DNA of 64,000 nucleotides, from contig NZ_AP027272.1 of the NCBI RefSeq assembly GCF_036322805.1, positions 806,001 through 870,000 on the forward strand. The letters are read 5' to 3'. Origin of the DNA: Planctobacterium marinum (lineage in GTDB: Bacteria; Pseudomonadota; Gammaproteobacteria; Enterobacterales; Alteromonadaceae). Position numbers and translations under genes: made by a program. Shown one piece after another: positions 41,536-49,649 of this stretch. Numbering within the stretch: position 1 is the first letter of the stretch; every line of letters begins with the position of its first letter. The notes below the pieces were generated by a model that did no database searches, was not told where the DNA came from, and saw only the letters and a program-made list of their open reading frames with translations.

Positions 41536-43017
41536 ATTCTTAAAGGTATTCACTTTGTTCCACAGATTTTGGGTGCGGGTAAAGGAGAAAAAATCCTGAG
41601 GGTGCCAACATCTTGGGACCAGATCGGCATCATCACCCTCTTTAAAGTCGGATTTTAACTCTTTGAGGATTTCGATGAGTTTGGTTTTACTAACTTTTTC
41701 CAGTTTTTTGCGGGTCGCCGGATAAAACAAATTATTGGCTTTGCTGATAACGTGATTGATGGCAAATGCGTTGAACTGCAAGCCTCGAGTGGCAACCCGA
41801 CAAATAGGGACGTCCAGTTGTTTAGGATAGAGTGAGTTCACTACCGCATATTCGTACCTGTCCAGATCAAAGCCATCTGAGTCTTTGGGAATGTATACCA
41901 CGCCAAACCCCTGTGGGAATATACCTAAGATTTCAATCAGTGAATCGGAGACCTCTTTGTTGTACGCGCCAACTTCAGCTCCTCTCTCCATTACTGCATT
42001 AACGCGAGGTAATGATTCGTAGGTGTAATTGGCTTTGGTGGACATCACCACTGAGCAATAAACTTGCGGTACTTTGAGCAAATTGCCAATACCATCGCCG
42101 GGATTGATTGCGCTTTTCAACAGATTGCGAATAAACAGCAGTTTTTTCTTTTCGGTATCGAGGAAAACGTCTCTTTCTTCTTTACTGTTACCGGTATATT
42201 TTTGCATGCCCAAGCCCTGAGTTACAAACTTCAAAGACTGGGTATAGTTGATTTTTAACAGATTATTTCGGTCTTCTTTTTCCAGCATCCGAAACTCATC
42301 TTGATCGCCATCTTCTCCGCGTAATATAAGGTCTGCATCGGGGTGTACCTGGCCGATATCCTGGCAAAGACAAGCGATAATCAGGGGGATTTCAACATCA
42401 TTGCGATAAGGAGATTGTTCTATTTCTTTATCTTCCTTATCCATCATAAAATCAACGTTTTCTTGGTATTTGCTACTGATATATTTGTCGTTGATTTTTT
42501 CTTTTTGTACCAGGTGATGTACTAGCTTCACTGCTAAAATAGCTTTGTATAAATGCTTGGTTTTCTGATTTTGGCGAGCGACATCGTTGCCTTCTGTAGG
42601 AGATAGCAGTTGTAGTGTGCCTAATGCCCGAGCGACGTTGCTGTTAAACTCTTCATCGTTCTTGCCTTGCAGTGCAGACATTAAATCTTTTGCTAGTTTT
42701 AACACTTTGTCTAAACGCTCGTAGCGTTTTTCATCCTGCTCTCGCTCTATATCTTTGTGAGCGATTTCCAGCGTATCTTTTTTTAGGTTAAGCTTTTTTA
42801 ATTTTTCTTCATCGGAGGTCATGTCGATGGCATCATCGACATCATCAATTTGGCTCTGAGCGAAAGCCAGCCGTTTTTCATGTTCTGGTGCTTCGGCATA
42901 AAAATCAGCAGCAATTTCGAATAATGAATCACGAACAGGAGAAGCGCTATAAATACGCTTTAATATATCTTTTAGTTGTCGGGTGTGGGAGGCGTCTCCC
43001 TGTTGTCCCTTGCTCAT
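41533..43017 (-). CDS. Uncharacterised protein with degenerate HD-like motif
   Basis: A 494-residue, highly charged cytoplasmic protein with no signal peptide or membrane helix. Residues 45-115 form a strong coiled coil. The central part reads ACLCQDIGQVHPDAD (about 215-229), which resembles the HDIG core of HD/HD-GYP phosphohydrolases but with Gln in place of the first metal-binding His. A nearby pair HH (167-168) and a later segment IPLIIACL support a helical HD-type fold. The C-terminal half (residues 330-460) contains VCRVATRGLQFNAFAINHVI-like sequence that I do not recognise. Domain assignment is tentative and metal binding is doubtful. It stands alone between the MITE and rnpB. Confidence 0.7.
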   Translation of the reverse strand: MSKGQQGDASHTRQLKDILKRIYSASPVRDSLFEIAADFYAEAPEHEKRLAFAQSQIDDVDDAIDMTSDEEKLKKLNLKKDTLEIAHKDIEREQDEKRYERLDKVLKLAKDLMSALQGKNDEEFNSNVARALGTLQLLSPTEGNDVARQNQKTKHLYKAILAVKLVHHLVQKEKINDKYISSKYQENVDFMMDKEDKEIEQSPYRNDVEIPLIIACLCQDIGQVHPDADLILRGEDGDQDEFRMLEKEDRNNLLKINYTQSLKFVTQGLGMQKYTGNSKEERDVFLDTEKKKLLFIRNLLKSAINPGDGIGNLLKVPQVYCSVVMSTKANYTYESLPRVNAVMERGAEVGAYNKEVSDSLIEILGIFPQGFGVVYIPKDSDGFDLDRYEYAVVNSLYPKQLDVPICRVATRGLQFNAFAINHVISKANNLFYPATRKKLEKVSKTKLIEILKELKSDFKEGDDADLVPRCWHPQDFFSFTRTQNLWNKVNTFKN

Positions 43018-43109
43018 CCGCTGTCACTTTCAGTTTTTACTAAAACCAGTTTAGTGCAGTTTTAGCATTTTGCGAAACGCTAATTAAAACAAGAGCTTTG
43101 ATATACCTC

Positions 43110-43138
43110 TTGGTAAAAACACTTTTTATCTGTAAAAT
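43110..43138 (+). promoter_or_regulatory. rnpB promoter
   Basis: -35 TTGGTA at 43110-43115 and -10 TAAAAT at 43133-43138 with 17-bp spacing; the predicted start 7-8 nt downstream coincides with the RNase P RNA 5' end. Confidence 0.75.
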
Positions 43139-43145
43139 CCCGCCC

Positions 43146-43485
<340 letters not shown>

Positions 43486-43493
43486 AATAAATG

Positions 43494-43522
43494 AAAACCC
43501 TGATGTCGTATCAGGGTTTTTT
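43494..43522 (+). terminator. rnpB terminator
   Basis: Perfect 10-bp stem AAAACCCTGA / TCAGGGTTTT with a 7-nt loop, continuing into TT, 9 nt after the RNase P RNA 3' end. Confidence 0.95.
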
Positions 43523-43526
43523 CTTT

Positions 43527-43565
43527 GGGCAATCACCGACGAATGATTGCCCACGACGGATTATC
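43527..43565 (+). repeat. rnpB-derived hairpin repeat A
   Basis: GGGCAATCA-CCGACGAA-TGATTGCCC (43527-43552, perfect 9-bp stem) followed by ACGACGGATTATC. The segment GAATGATT.CCCACGAC resembles the rnpB 3' region at 43440-43458. A second copy lies at 43740-43778. Confidence 0.75.
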
Positions 43566-43568
43566 TAT

Positions 43569-43739
43569 TGTAGGTCGACATTGAGCGCCATGGAAGGCGT
43601 GAATGTCTTTTTTGCAGGGAGCAAAAAAAGACGATGTCGACAATGCATCAGGGATCAACCGCTTTTGTCCGACTGGCCGGTTTTTGTTCCCGACAAAACC
43701 GGCATTCACTACATCCCTGTAGCTCAAGCCGAGCCTACA
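43569..43739 (+). repeat. Structured dispersed repeat, copy 2
   Basis: A 171-bp copy of the element at 31323-31490, bounded by TGTAGG and CCTACA. The same stems are present: GTCGACAT 43574-43581 with ATGTCGAC 43634-43641; the T-run/A-run arm GTCTTTTTT/AAAAAAGAC; GCCGGTTTT 43676-43684 with AAAACCGGC 43695-43703, where an A-T pair of copy 1 is replaced by G-C; and CTACA-TCCC-TGTAG. It has no coding frame of note. It sits between two rnpB-derived hairpins. Confidence 0.87.
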
Positions 43740-43778
43740 GGACAATCACCGATGAATGATTGTCCACGACGGATTATC
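43740..43778 (+). repeat. rnpB-derived hairpin repeat A'
   Basis: GGACAATCA-CCGATGAA-TGATTGTCC (43740-43765, perfect 9-bp stem) followed by ACGACGGATTATC. It shares 20 consecutive bases (GATGAATGATTGTCCACGAC) with the 3' part of rnpB. Compared with repeat A the third base pair changed from G-C to A-T on both sides. Confidence 0.75.
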
Positions 43779-43808
43779 CATGACTGCACCAATGAATTCG
43801 CTGAAGCT

Positions 43809-46130
43809 CTATCGATTCTCTAACCTGTTGAAATCGAAATACCCAAATTCAACCGGGAAATCCTTGCGATAACTGTCATGCAACTTATCACTAAACTGCC
43901 AAAAATAAGGATTTGTGCGGCGAACTCCCCAGTTTGTCAGCAACTTTGCGTAGTCTTTTTCGCTCTTAAGCTCAATTATGCTTTTTGCGAAGCTTTGTAG
44001 CTCGGATTGCGGGACAGAAAACAGAGCATTGGGATGAGAGGTCATAACCCCGGGGGCAAAGGTTAATGTATCCTCATTAGGTAGCCTTCTGTCCATTTCG
44101 CCAAACAGGTGCGAGATATTGCTGTAAGCGTTATGACTTAACAGGCTGAACAGTTGGGATGGCTCGCTTTCTGAGGTTACCAGGATGAGAGAAGCTTGCG
44201 GCATGATCGCTGCGGCATTGCCTTTAACATTGTTGAGCAATTTGGCGGCTTTTAGGGTGTCATTTGAGGTTGCTGCCTTGACAAAATGCCGTTGGCTTTC
44301 AGCATTGCCGACGTGTGCTTTTATTATTTGATGAAGCTCCGATAAGGGCTTTTTACTGGTAAATTCAATGTCGGTTTCTGGTTGATACGCGTTGCCTTCG
44401 TATACATATTTTTCAACCATGCTAACAGAGCCGCGATACCATTGCTGTCGAACTGACTCTCTGGCGTCTTTGGGGAGTAACGCTAAAAAATTATACTCTC
44501 CTTCCATGCGCAGAAAATCCATATACATGCGACTATTTAATTGATGTCCCATGTTGCCATACACATCGTACCCCGCGACGAGTAAGTAATGAATCCGCTC
44601 AAACAGCGGATAGGTAATAATCCAGGCTGTCTGTGGGTTTTCACCCACCAACCCTTTGACGACACTGGCAGCGTCAAAATGGCGGAAAATGGTGAGAGAT
44701 GAGTTATCGTTTTCCCCATCGCCGTCCCATAAAAGGTTTACATTGATAGGTAATGATTTTTCAACATGTTCTTTAATATATTCAGACTTCAATTTCAGAT
44801 AGCTGCGTTCGCGTTTGGCGTAAGCTAGCCAATTGGTGGGGAGTGCATTACTTTGTGCTTCGGCGGGCAATAACAGGGTTGCTCGGGCTTTCTGCATAAA
44901 TGCTTCGTCATATTCTGGTAATACCAAATCGGGATCTGCAAAAACTACCCAAAAGTGATCGTTGATGACATTTAACGCTATCTGGCCTCGACACACAGCC
45001 CCTTTTATAAATTGCATAATGCTGTACTGGGCTTCGTCTAACATGAATCTGTAGCGGCTCTGCGTGGGAATTTGAGCAAACGTTATAAAGGGATTTGAAG
45101 CCGTTTTGGGCTCGTAGCCAGGCAGTGAGGTGACATCATAGTCCTGTTCAAAAAACCAATTGTCCCATTTTTCCATCCTGGAATCGGATAAATGGAATGG
45201 CATGTGAAGTTTATCAACAATGGTTTCGCTCACCGGAACTACTCTGTAGTAAAAGGTTTCGGTTCCCGGTGCATCAAATGGTCGGCGAGCCGCAATAATG
45301 TCAGGTTCAGTACCAGGAGGTGTTCTGGATCTAATGAGCTTAAAGAATAAGTTGGGCTTTTCGTTGGCTGTCGCAGTAAAGTAGAGGTGCGCCAGAAAAA
45401 GATGTTCATACAGGTAACGCGCAACTAAGCGGCCTTTTAATGACGGGTTATTGAAATATTTCTCCCAGCGCTTGACTGCTTGTTGTTCATCTTCAGTCAA
45501 TTGCAAATCAGTTCCTCTTTGCATACCAGAAAGTAGCCACTTGGAGAGGGTTTGATGTTCTTCCTGATTAAGTGCCGGTAATCCATAAGGCATGCCCCAT
45601 AATGGGTTTTGTTTTGCATATTGCTGATAGTTTTTGGGGGTAGGGCAGCTCAGTGGGCGATTGATATCCAGGTTAAAGGATTCGGGGAGCTTTTTTGTAT
45701 CAGGCAGTGGAGAGTGCTGTTTCTGTAACAGCATGTCCAACATCAAATTGTTGTCTTCACCTACCACCGAATAAAAACCCAGTTCTCGCCATTGCTGCAT
45801 ATCGGAGGCATCCTCGAAAAGACGCGTTGGGGTGGCTGCAGTGAGGCGTTCACCATCATATACGGGGAGGTGATGAGCACCCCGCATAATTCCCTCATAG
45901 CTGCCGAGTTTCAGTTGGCATGGTGCGTCGTAGCATCCATGACAAACAACACAGCGATTATCCAATATGGTTTTCACGCTGCTTTGATAGCTCAAACTCT
46001 GTTCTTGTGAGGGGTTATCACCCCGCACGGGGGCAGACCCAGCCTCTTGGGCAATACTGATAAAACCAAAAAAAAGCACCATCAAGGACGCAAAGGTTGC
46101 TTTACTCAGGCATGTTTTGACAATACTCAT
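43809..46130 (-). CDS. cti: Fatty acid cis/trans isomerase
   Basis: Periplasmic heme protein that converts cis to trans unsaturated fatty acids in membrane phospholipids, a fast rigidifying response to solvents, heat or salt. It has 773 residues from the ATG at 46130, with a signal peptide (about 1-27) and the family's heme-binding motif CVVCHGC near residue 60, followed by LKLGSYEGIMRGAHHLPVYD. Its length is typical. The start overlaps the stop of the upstream SDR gene as TAATG, so the pair is translationally coupled. A TTG two codons upstream is an alternative start. Confidence 0.93.
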   Translation of the reverse strand: MSIVKTCLSKATFASLMVLFFGFISIAQEAGSAPVRGDNPSQEQSLSYQSSVKTILDNRCVVCHGCYDAPCQLKLGSYEGIMRGAHHLPVYDGERLTAATPTRLFEDASDMQQWRELGFYSVVGEDNNLMLDMLLQKQHSPLPDTKKLPESFNLDINRPLSCPTPKNYQQYAKQNPLWGMPYGLPALNQEEHQTLSKWLLSGMQRGTDLQLTEDEQQAVKRWEKYFNNPSLKGRLVARYLYEHLFLAHLYFTATANEKPNLFFKLIRSRTPPGTEPDIIAARRPFDAPGTETFYYRVVPVSETIVDKLHMPFHLSDSRMEKWDNWFFEQDYDVTSLPGYEPKTASNPFITFAQIPTQSRYRFMLDEAQYSIMQFIKGAVCRGQIALNVINDHFWVVFADPDLVLPEYDEAFMQKARATLLLPAEAQSNALPTNWLAYAKRERSYLKLKSEYIKEHVEKSLPINVNLLWDGDGENDNSSLTIFRHFDAASVVKGLVGENPQTAWIITYPLFERIHYLLVAGYDVYGNMGHQLNSRMYMDFLRMEGEYNFLALLPKDARESVRQQWYRGSVSMVEKYVYEGNAYQPETDIEFTSKKPLSELHQIIKAHVGNAESQRHFVKAATSNDTLKAAKLLNNVKGNAAAIMPQASLILVTSESEPSQLFSLLSHNAYSNISHLFGEMDRRLPNEDTLTFAPGVMTSHPNALFSVPQSELQSFAKSIIELKSEKDYAKLLTNWGVRRTNPYFWQFSDKLHDSYRKDFPVEFGYFDFNRLENR

Positions 46131-46822
46131 TACCAAGATATCTCTTGGCGATCACGCAAAAACTTGCCGTTTGGACAATCGCTTTCCAGCGTGCCTAACC
46201 AGACTATTGTGTCTGCGCCTTGCTCGGGGGTTCGCGGAGCGTCTTTCCCCCCCATTCTGGTATGCACCCAACCCGGGCATACGCTGTTGATTGTGACATT
46301 CTGACCACTTGCCGCTAGCTGTTTAGCGAGGTTTGCGGTGAGCGCATTCAAAGCTGCTTTGCTGACAGCATAGGGCAGTGGGCCCTCCATTCCCTCAGTA
46401 AATGAGCCCCATCCTGATGACACATTAATTATACGGCCAAAACCATTACGTAGCATTGCGGGTAACGCCTGCTTGATCAGGTTGTAGGGGCCATTTAAAT
46501 GAATTTGCATTGATTCGGATAGTTCTTCTGTTGAAGCTTCTGTTCCTTGTTTTTGGTGTAATATTCCGGCGTTGTTAACCAGTACATCAATGTCCCCGTA
46601 AATAGCTGTCACTTTACTACAGCTCTCATCAATCGCTGCATGGCTTGATAAATCCAGTGTAATTGGATGGATGTCTCCCATTGTCTCGCCTGCTAAACTA
46701 GCTTTGGCCTGCTCTACATCTCGGCATGCTAATATGACTTTCATGCCTTTTTCAGCATATCCTTTTACCACTTCCAGCCCGATACCTCGATTACCTCCCG
46801 TTACTAATGCTGTTCGTGTCAT
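46130..46822 (-). CDS. Short-chain dehydrogenase/reductase
   Basis: A 230-residue classical SDR with NAD(P)-binding TGGNRGIG (residues 8-15), NNAG (about 86-89), catalytic Ser in INVSSGWG and YAVSK. It resembles carbonyl-reductase-type SDRs. It is the first gene of a two-gene operon with cti. A link to membrane lipid or aldehyde stress is an inference from that coupling only; the substrate is unknown. Confidence 0.88.
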   Translation of the reverse strand: MTRTALVTGGNRGIGLEVVKGYAEKGMKVILACRDVEQAKASLAGETMGDIHPITLDLSSHAAIDESCSKVTAIYGDIDVLVNNAGILHQKQGTEASTEELSESMQIHLNGPYNLIKQALPAMLRNGFGRIINVSSGWGSFTEGMEGPLPYAVSKAALNALTANLAKQLAASGQNVTINSVCPGWVHTRMGGKDAPRTPEQGADTIVWLGTLESDCPNGKFLRDRQEISW

Positions 46823-46993
46823 CTGGTAGCTCCTTTGCCTTTTGGGTTGCTGTTAATGTTTTTCTATGTCGTCGGTCTATTTGTTACTCAACAAACAGTA
46901 AATCAGTTCATCTAGATTTATTATGGTTGATTGCAATCCAATTTGGCTAATTTAAGCTAAAACTTTATAAGATAGCCAAAACCAGGATGAATT

Positions 46994-47857
46994 ATGGCAA
47001 CTTCCATCAGTGAAGTATTGAGTTACGAGCTAGTTAACTTTTCAGGCAGCGTCATTGTCGTTTCGGACCTACTGTTGGTACTGGGTTTCGTCATTTTAGG
47101 GTGGCTGATGGCAAAATTAGGCGGGCGTTTCATTGCTAATCGTTTATTGGCGAGAAATGTGCGGCCGGACCTTGTACATTTAATCAGGCGAATTTTCACT
47201 ATTGTTGTGCTTGTGCTCATTCTGCTATCTGTTTTGCAGTGGCTAAGCATCCCATTGACAGCATTTGCTTTTTTATCCGGGGCCGTTGCAATTGGTGTGG
47301 GGTTCGGGGCCCAGAATATAATTAATAATTTCATCAGTGGATGGATTTTGATGTGGGAAAGACCGATACGTATCGGTGATTTCCTCGAGGTTTCTGGGGA
47401 TAAAGGAACGGTGGAATCAATCAATACCCGCTCTACACGTATTCGCCGGGTAGATGGTGTGCATTTGCTCATTCCCAATAGCCGGTTATTGGAAAATACT
47501 GTCACCAACTGGACATTGGTGGACAGGAACATCAGAACGTCGGTTCAGGTGGGCGTGATTTATGGTACTGATCCCAGGTTGGTGGAACGTTTGATAGGGG
47601 AGGCTGTTGAGCAGCACAAAGATATCTTGAATACTCCTCCGCCCATCATCGTTTTTGATGACTTCGGGGACAATGCTCTTAAGTTCGAGGTGTTTTTCTG
47701 GATAAATGCGTCAGTAGAACGAGATCTTCGCGCGATACGCAGTGATATCAGATATGTGCTCTGTGAGCTGTTTGATAAAAACAACGTGGTTTTTGCTTTC
47801 CCACAAAGAGATGTTCATGTCGATGGCCACATTAAAATACACCGGGAACCGTCGTGA
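46994..47857 (+). CDS. MscS-type mechanosensitive channel
   Basis: A 287-residue inner-membrane channel that opens on hypo-osmotic shock. Three helices (about 20-40, 62-85, 90-118), with the pore-lining helix 3 rich in Gly/Ala (SGAVAIGVGFGAQNIINNFI), then the beta and alpha/beta vestibule domain (WERPIRIGDFLEV). It is a minimal MscS without extensions. It overlaps the downstream antiporter by GTGA, implying coupled expression. Confidence 0.93.
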   Translation: MATSISEVLSYELVNFSGSVIVVSDLLLVLGFVILGWLMAKLGGRFIANRLLARNVRPDLVHLIRRIFTIVVLVLILLSVLQWLSIPLTAFAFLSGAVAIGVGFGAQNIINNFISGWILMWERPIRIGDFLEVSGDKGTVESINTRSTRIRRVDGVHLLIPNSRLLENTVTNWTLVDRNIRTSVQVGVIYGTDPRLVERLIGEAVEQHKDILNTPPPIIVFDDFGDNALKFEVFFWINASVERDLRAIRSDIRYVLCELFDKNNVVFAFPQRDVHVDGHIKIHREPS

Positions 47858-49620
47858 GTGATCCAGCGACAATCTTGGTTATCATCGCAGGGCTCTCATT
47901 AACTGCCCAGTTGTTAGCGGTAAAACTGCGTATTCCCGCAATCTTGTTTCTATTGGCTGCTGGCATTTTGGCTGGACCTGCATTTCAAGTGCTAGATAGC
48001 GATGATCTGTTCGGGGATTTGTTGTTTCCGATTGTCTCTTTGTCTGTAGCGATTATTTTGTTCGAGGGGGCTTTGACACTTAATTTCAAAGAGCTCGGTA
48101 AGTTAGATCGCGTGGTGTTTAAGCTCTGCACAGTTGGAATACTGATATCCTGGTTGGTTGTCGCGCCAGTGGCTTGGTATTTATTGGATATTTCCTGGTC
48201 GTTGGCCTTTCTTTTTAGTGCCATCGTGACGGTCACCGGGCCGACAGTGATTATGCCACCTTTGAAATCGGTCAGGCCAAAGGCCAGTATTGCTAAAGTA
48301 CTTCGCTGGGAGGGCATTCTCATTGACCCTTTAGGGGCAATATTGGCTGTATTGGTTTTTGAATTTATTATGATAAGCCAGCAACCATACAAGAATACCT
48401 TGCTTACCTTACTTACTACTTTTACTGCGGGATTGGTGTCGGGAATATGTTGTGGGGCTCTATTAAGCGAAGTGTTAAAAAGGCGTTTGCTGCCGAAGTT
48501 CCTGGTCAACTTCTTTGTGCTTATTGTAATACTATTGGCTTTCCAAATCGCCAATCAGTTTGCAGCAGAATCCGGTTTGATAACCGTAACTATCATGGGG
48601 GCCTGGTTGGCTAATCATCGCGGTGTGAACGTATCTGAAATAAAGGAATTTAAAGAGACTTTAACGGTTTTGTTAATTTCAGGTATGTTTATCATTCTTG
48701 CTGCGCGTGTAGATTTAATGGCTTTATACAGTATTGCTCCCGCTGCGATAATGATTGTGTCGGTAATGTGTTTGCTGGCGAGACCTCTTGTAGTCTTCAT
48801 TTGCACTTTTGGTAGCAATCTCTCATGGCAAGAAAAAACACTCATTGCCTGGTTGGCTCCTCGCGGTATTGTTGCTGCGGCAATCAGCGCTCACTTTGCA
48901 TTTAAACTAGAAAAGAGTGGCTATGAGCAGGTGGAAATACTATTGCCATTGGTATTTTTTGTCATCATCGCGACCGTCTCATTGCAAAGTCTTAGTGGTC
49001 TGAGACTGGCAAGTTGGTTAAAGGTGCGAGAGCCGAAAAAAAACGGGGTTGTGATTTTTGGCGTGGGACCATTCAGCACAGAACTTGCCAGAGCATTGCA
49101 AAAGAAAGATATTGACGTGTTACTTACGGATCCAAACCATCAAGCAATAGCTGCTGCCAAAATTCAAGGGTTTACAACCTACCTCGGGGATCCGAGTTCC
49201 AGGGCGGCTGAAGAGATCGTGGGAAGTGCGACTTATAGTCAGGCGCTAATTCTATCGCCCTACACAAACGCAAATTCATTCGCCACGCACTTTTTTCAAA
49301 AAGAGTACGGCAAAGAAATGGTTGCAGGCGTCTCTTCTGGGTATACTGGACAAAAGGATGTGGATAAAACTTACCGAGCTAGCCTCGGGGCATTTGGTGG
49401 GAAAACACTGGAGCAGCTGGATAAACTTGTCAATGATGGAGCTCGTATCATAGCTACTGAGCTCACGGATGAATACGATTTGACTGAGTACAAGCAAGAC
49501 AATCTCAAACAACGACAACCCCTTATGGCAATCACTGACGATAAAAAGGTTATCGTTTTAAAAGAGAGCGAAATGCTAGATGAGTTATCTGCAAAGACTT
49601 TAATAAGCATCGAGTCTTAA
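47854..49620 (+). CDS. Monovalent cation:proton antiporter with RCK/TrkA-N domain
   Basis: A 588-residue CPA-family antiporter. The membrane part (about 1-390) has 11-12 helices with ILFEGALTLNF and the ion-site helix GPTVIMPPL / LIDPLGAIL. A cytosolic Rossmann domain follows (GVVIFGVGPFSTELARAL, about 400-520), as in RCK-gated NhaP/KefB relatives, and a C-terminal extension. The start is GTG overlapping the MscS stop. It probably exchanges K+ or Na+ for H+ under nucleotide control; the ion is not determinable. Confidence 0.9.
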   Translation: MSDPATILVIIAGLSLTAQLLAVKLRIPAILFLLAAGILAGPAFQVLDSDDLFGDLLFPIVSLSVAIILFEGALTLNFKELGKLDRVVFKLCTVGILISWLVVAPVAWYLLDISWSLAFLFSAIVTVTGPTVIMPPLKSVRPKASIAKVLRWEGILIDPLGAILAVLVFEFIMISQQPYKNTLLTLLTTFTAGLVSGICCGALLSEVLKRRLLPKFLVNFFVLIVILLAFQIANQFAAESGLITVTIMGAWLANHRGVNVSEIKEFKETLTVLLISGMFIILAARVDLMALYSIAPAAIMIVSVMCLLARPLVVFICTFGSNLSWQEKTLIAWLAPRGIVAAAISAHFAFKLEKSGYEQVEILLPLVFFVIIATVSLQSLSGLRLASWLKVREPKKNGVVIFGVGPFSTELARALQKKDIDVLLTDPNHQAIAAAKIQGFTTYLGDPSSRAAEEIVGSATYSQALILSPYTNANSFATHFFQKEYGKEMVAGVSSGYTGQKDVDKTYRASLGAFGGKTLEQLDKLVNDGARIIATELTDEYDLTEYKQDNLKQRQPLMAITDDKKVIVLKESEMLDELSAKTLISIES

Positions 49621-49649
49621 ATTAGCTTTCAGGTGGTGGTTTTCACCGG

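Noticed and set aside
43527-43780. Repeats with a spacer, possible mini CRISPR
   Set aside because: Only two units, each a hairpin related to rnpB, with a 170-bp interval that is itself a dispersed repeat; no cas genes.
47023-48554. Long antisense frames (169 and 189 codons) within the MscS and antiporter genes
   Set aside because: Serine/threonine/lysine-rich mirror frames of membrane protein genes; the sense frames are clear families.
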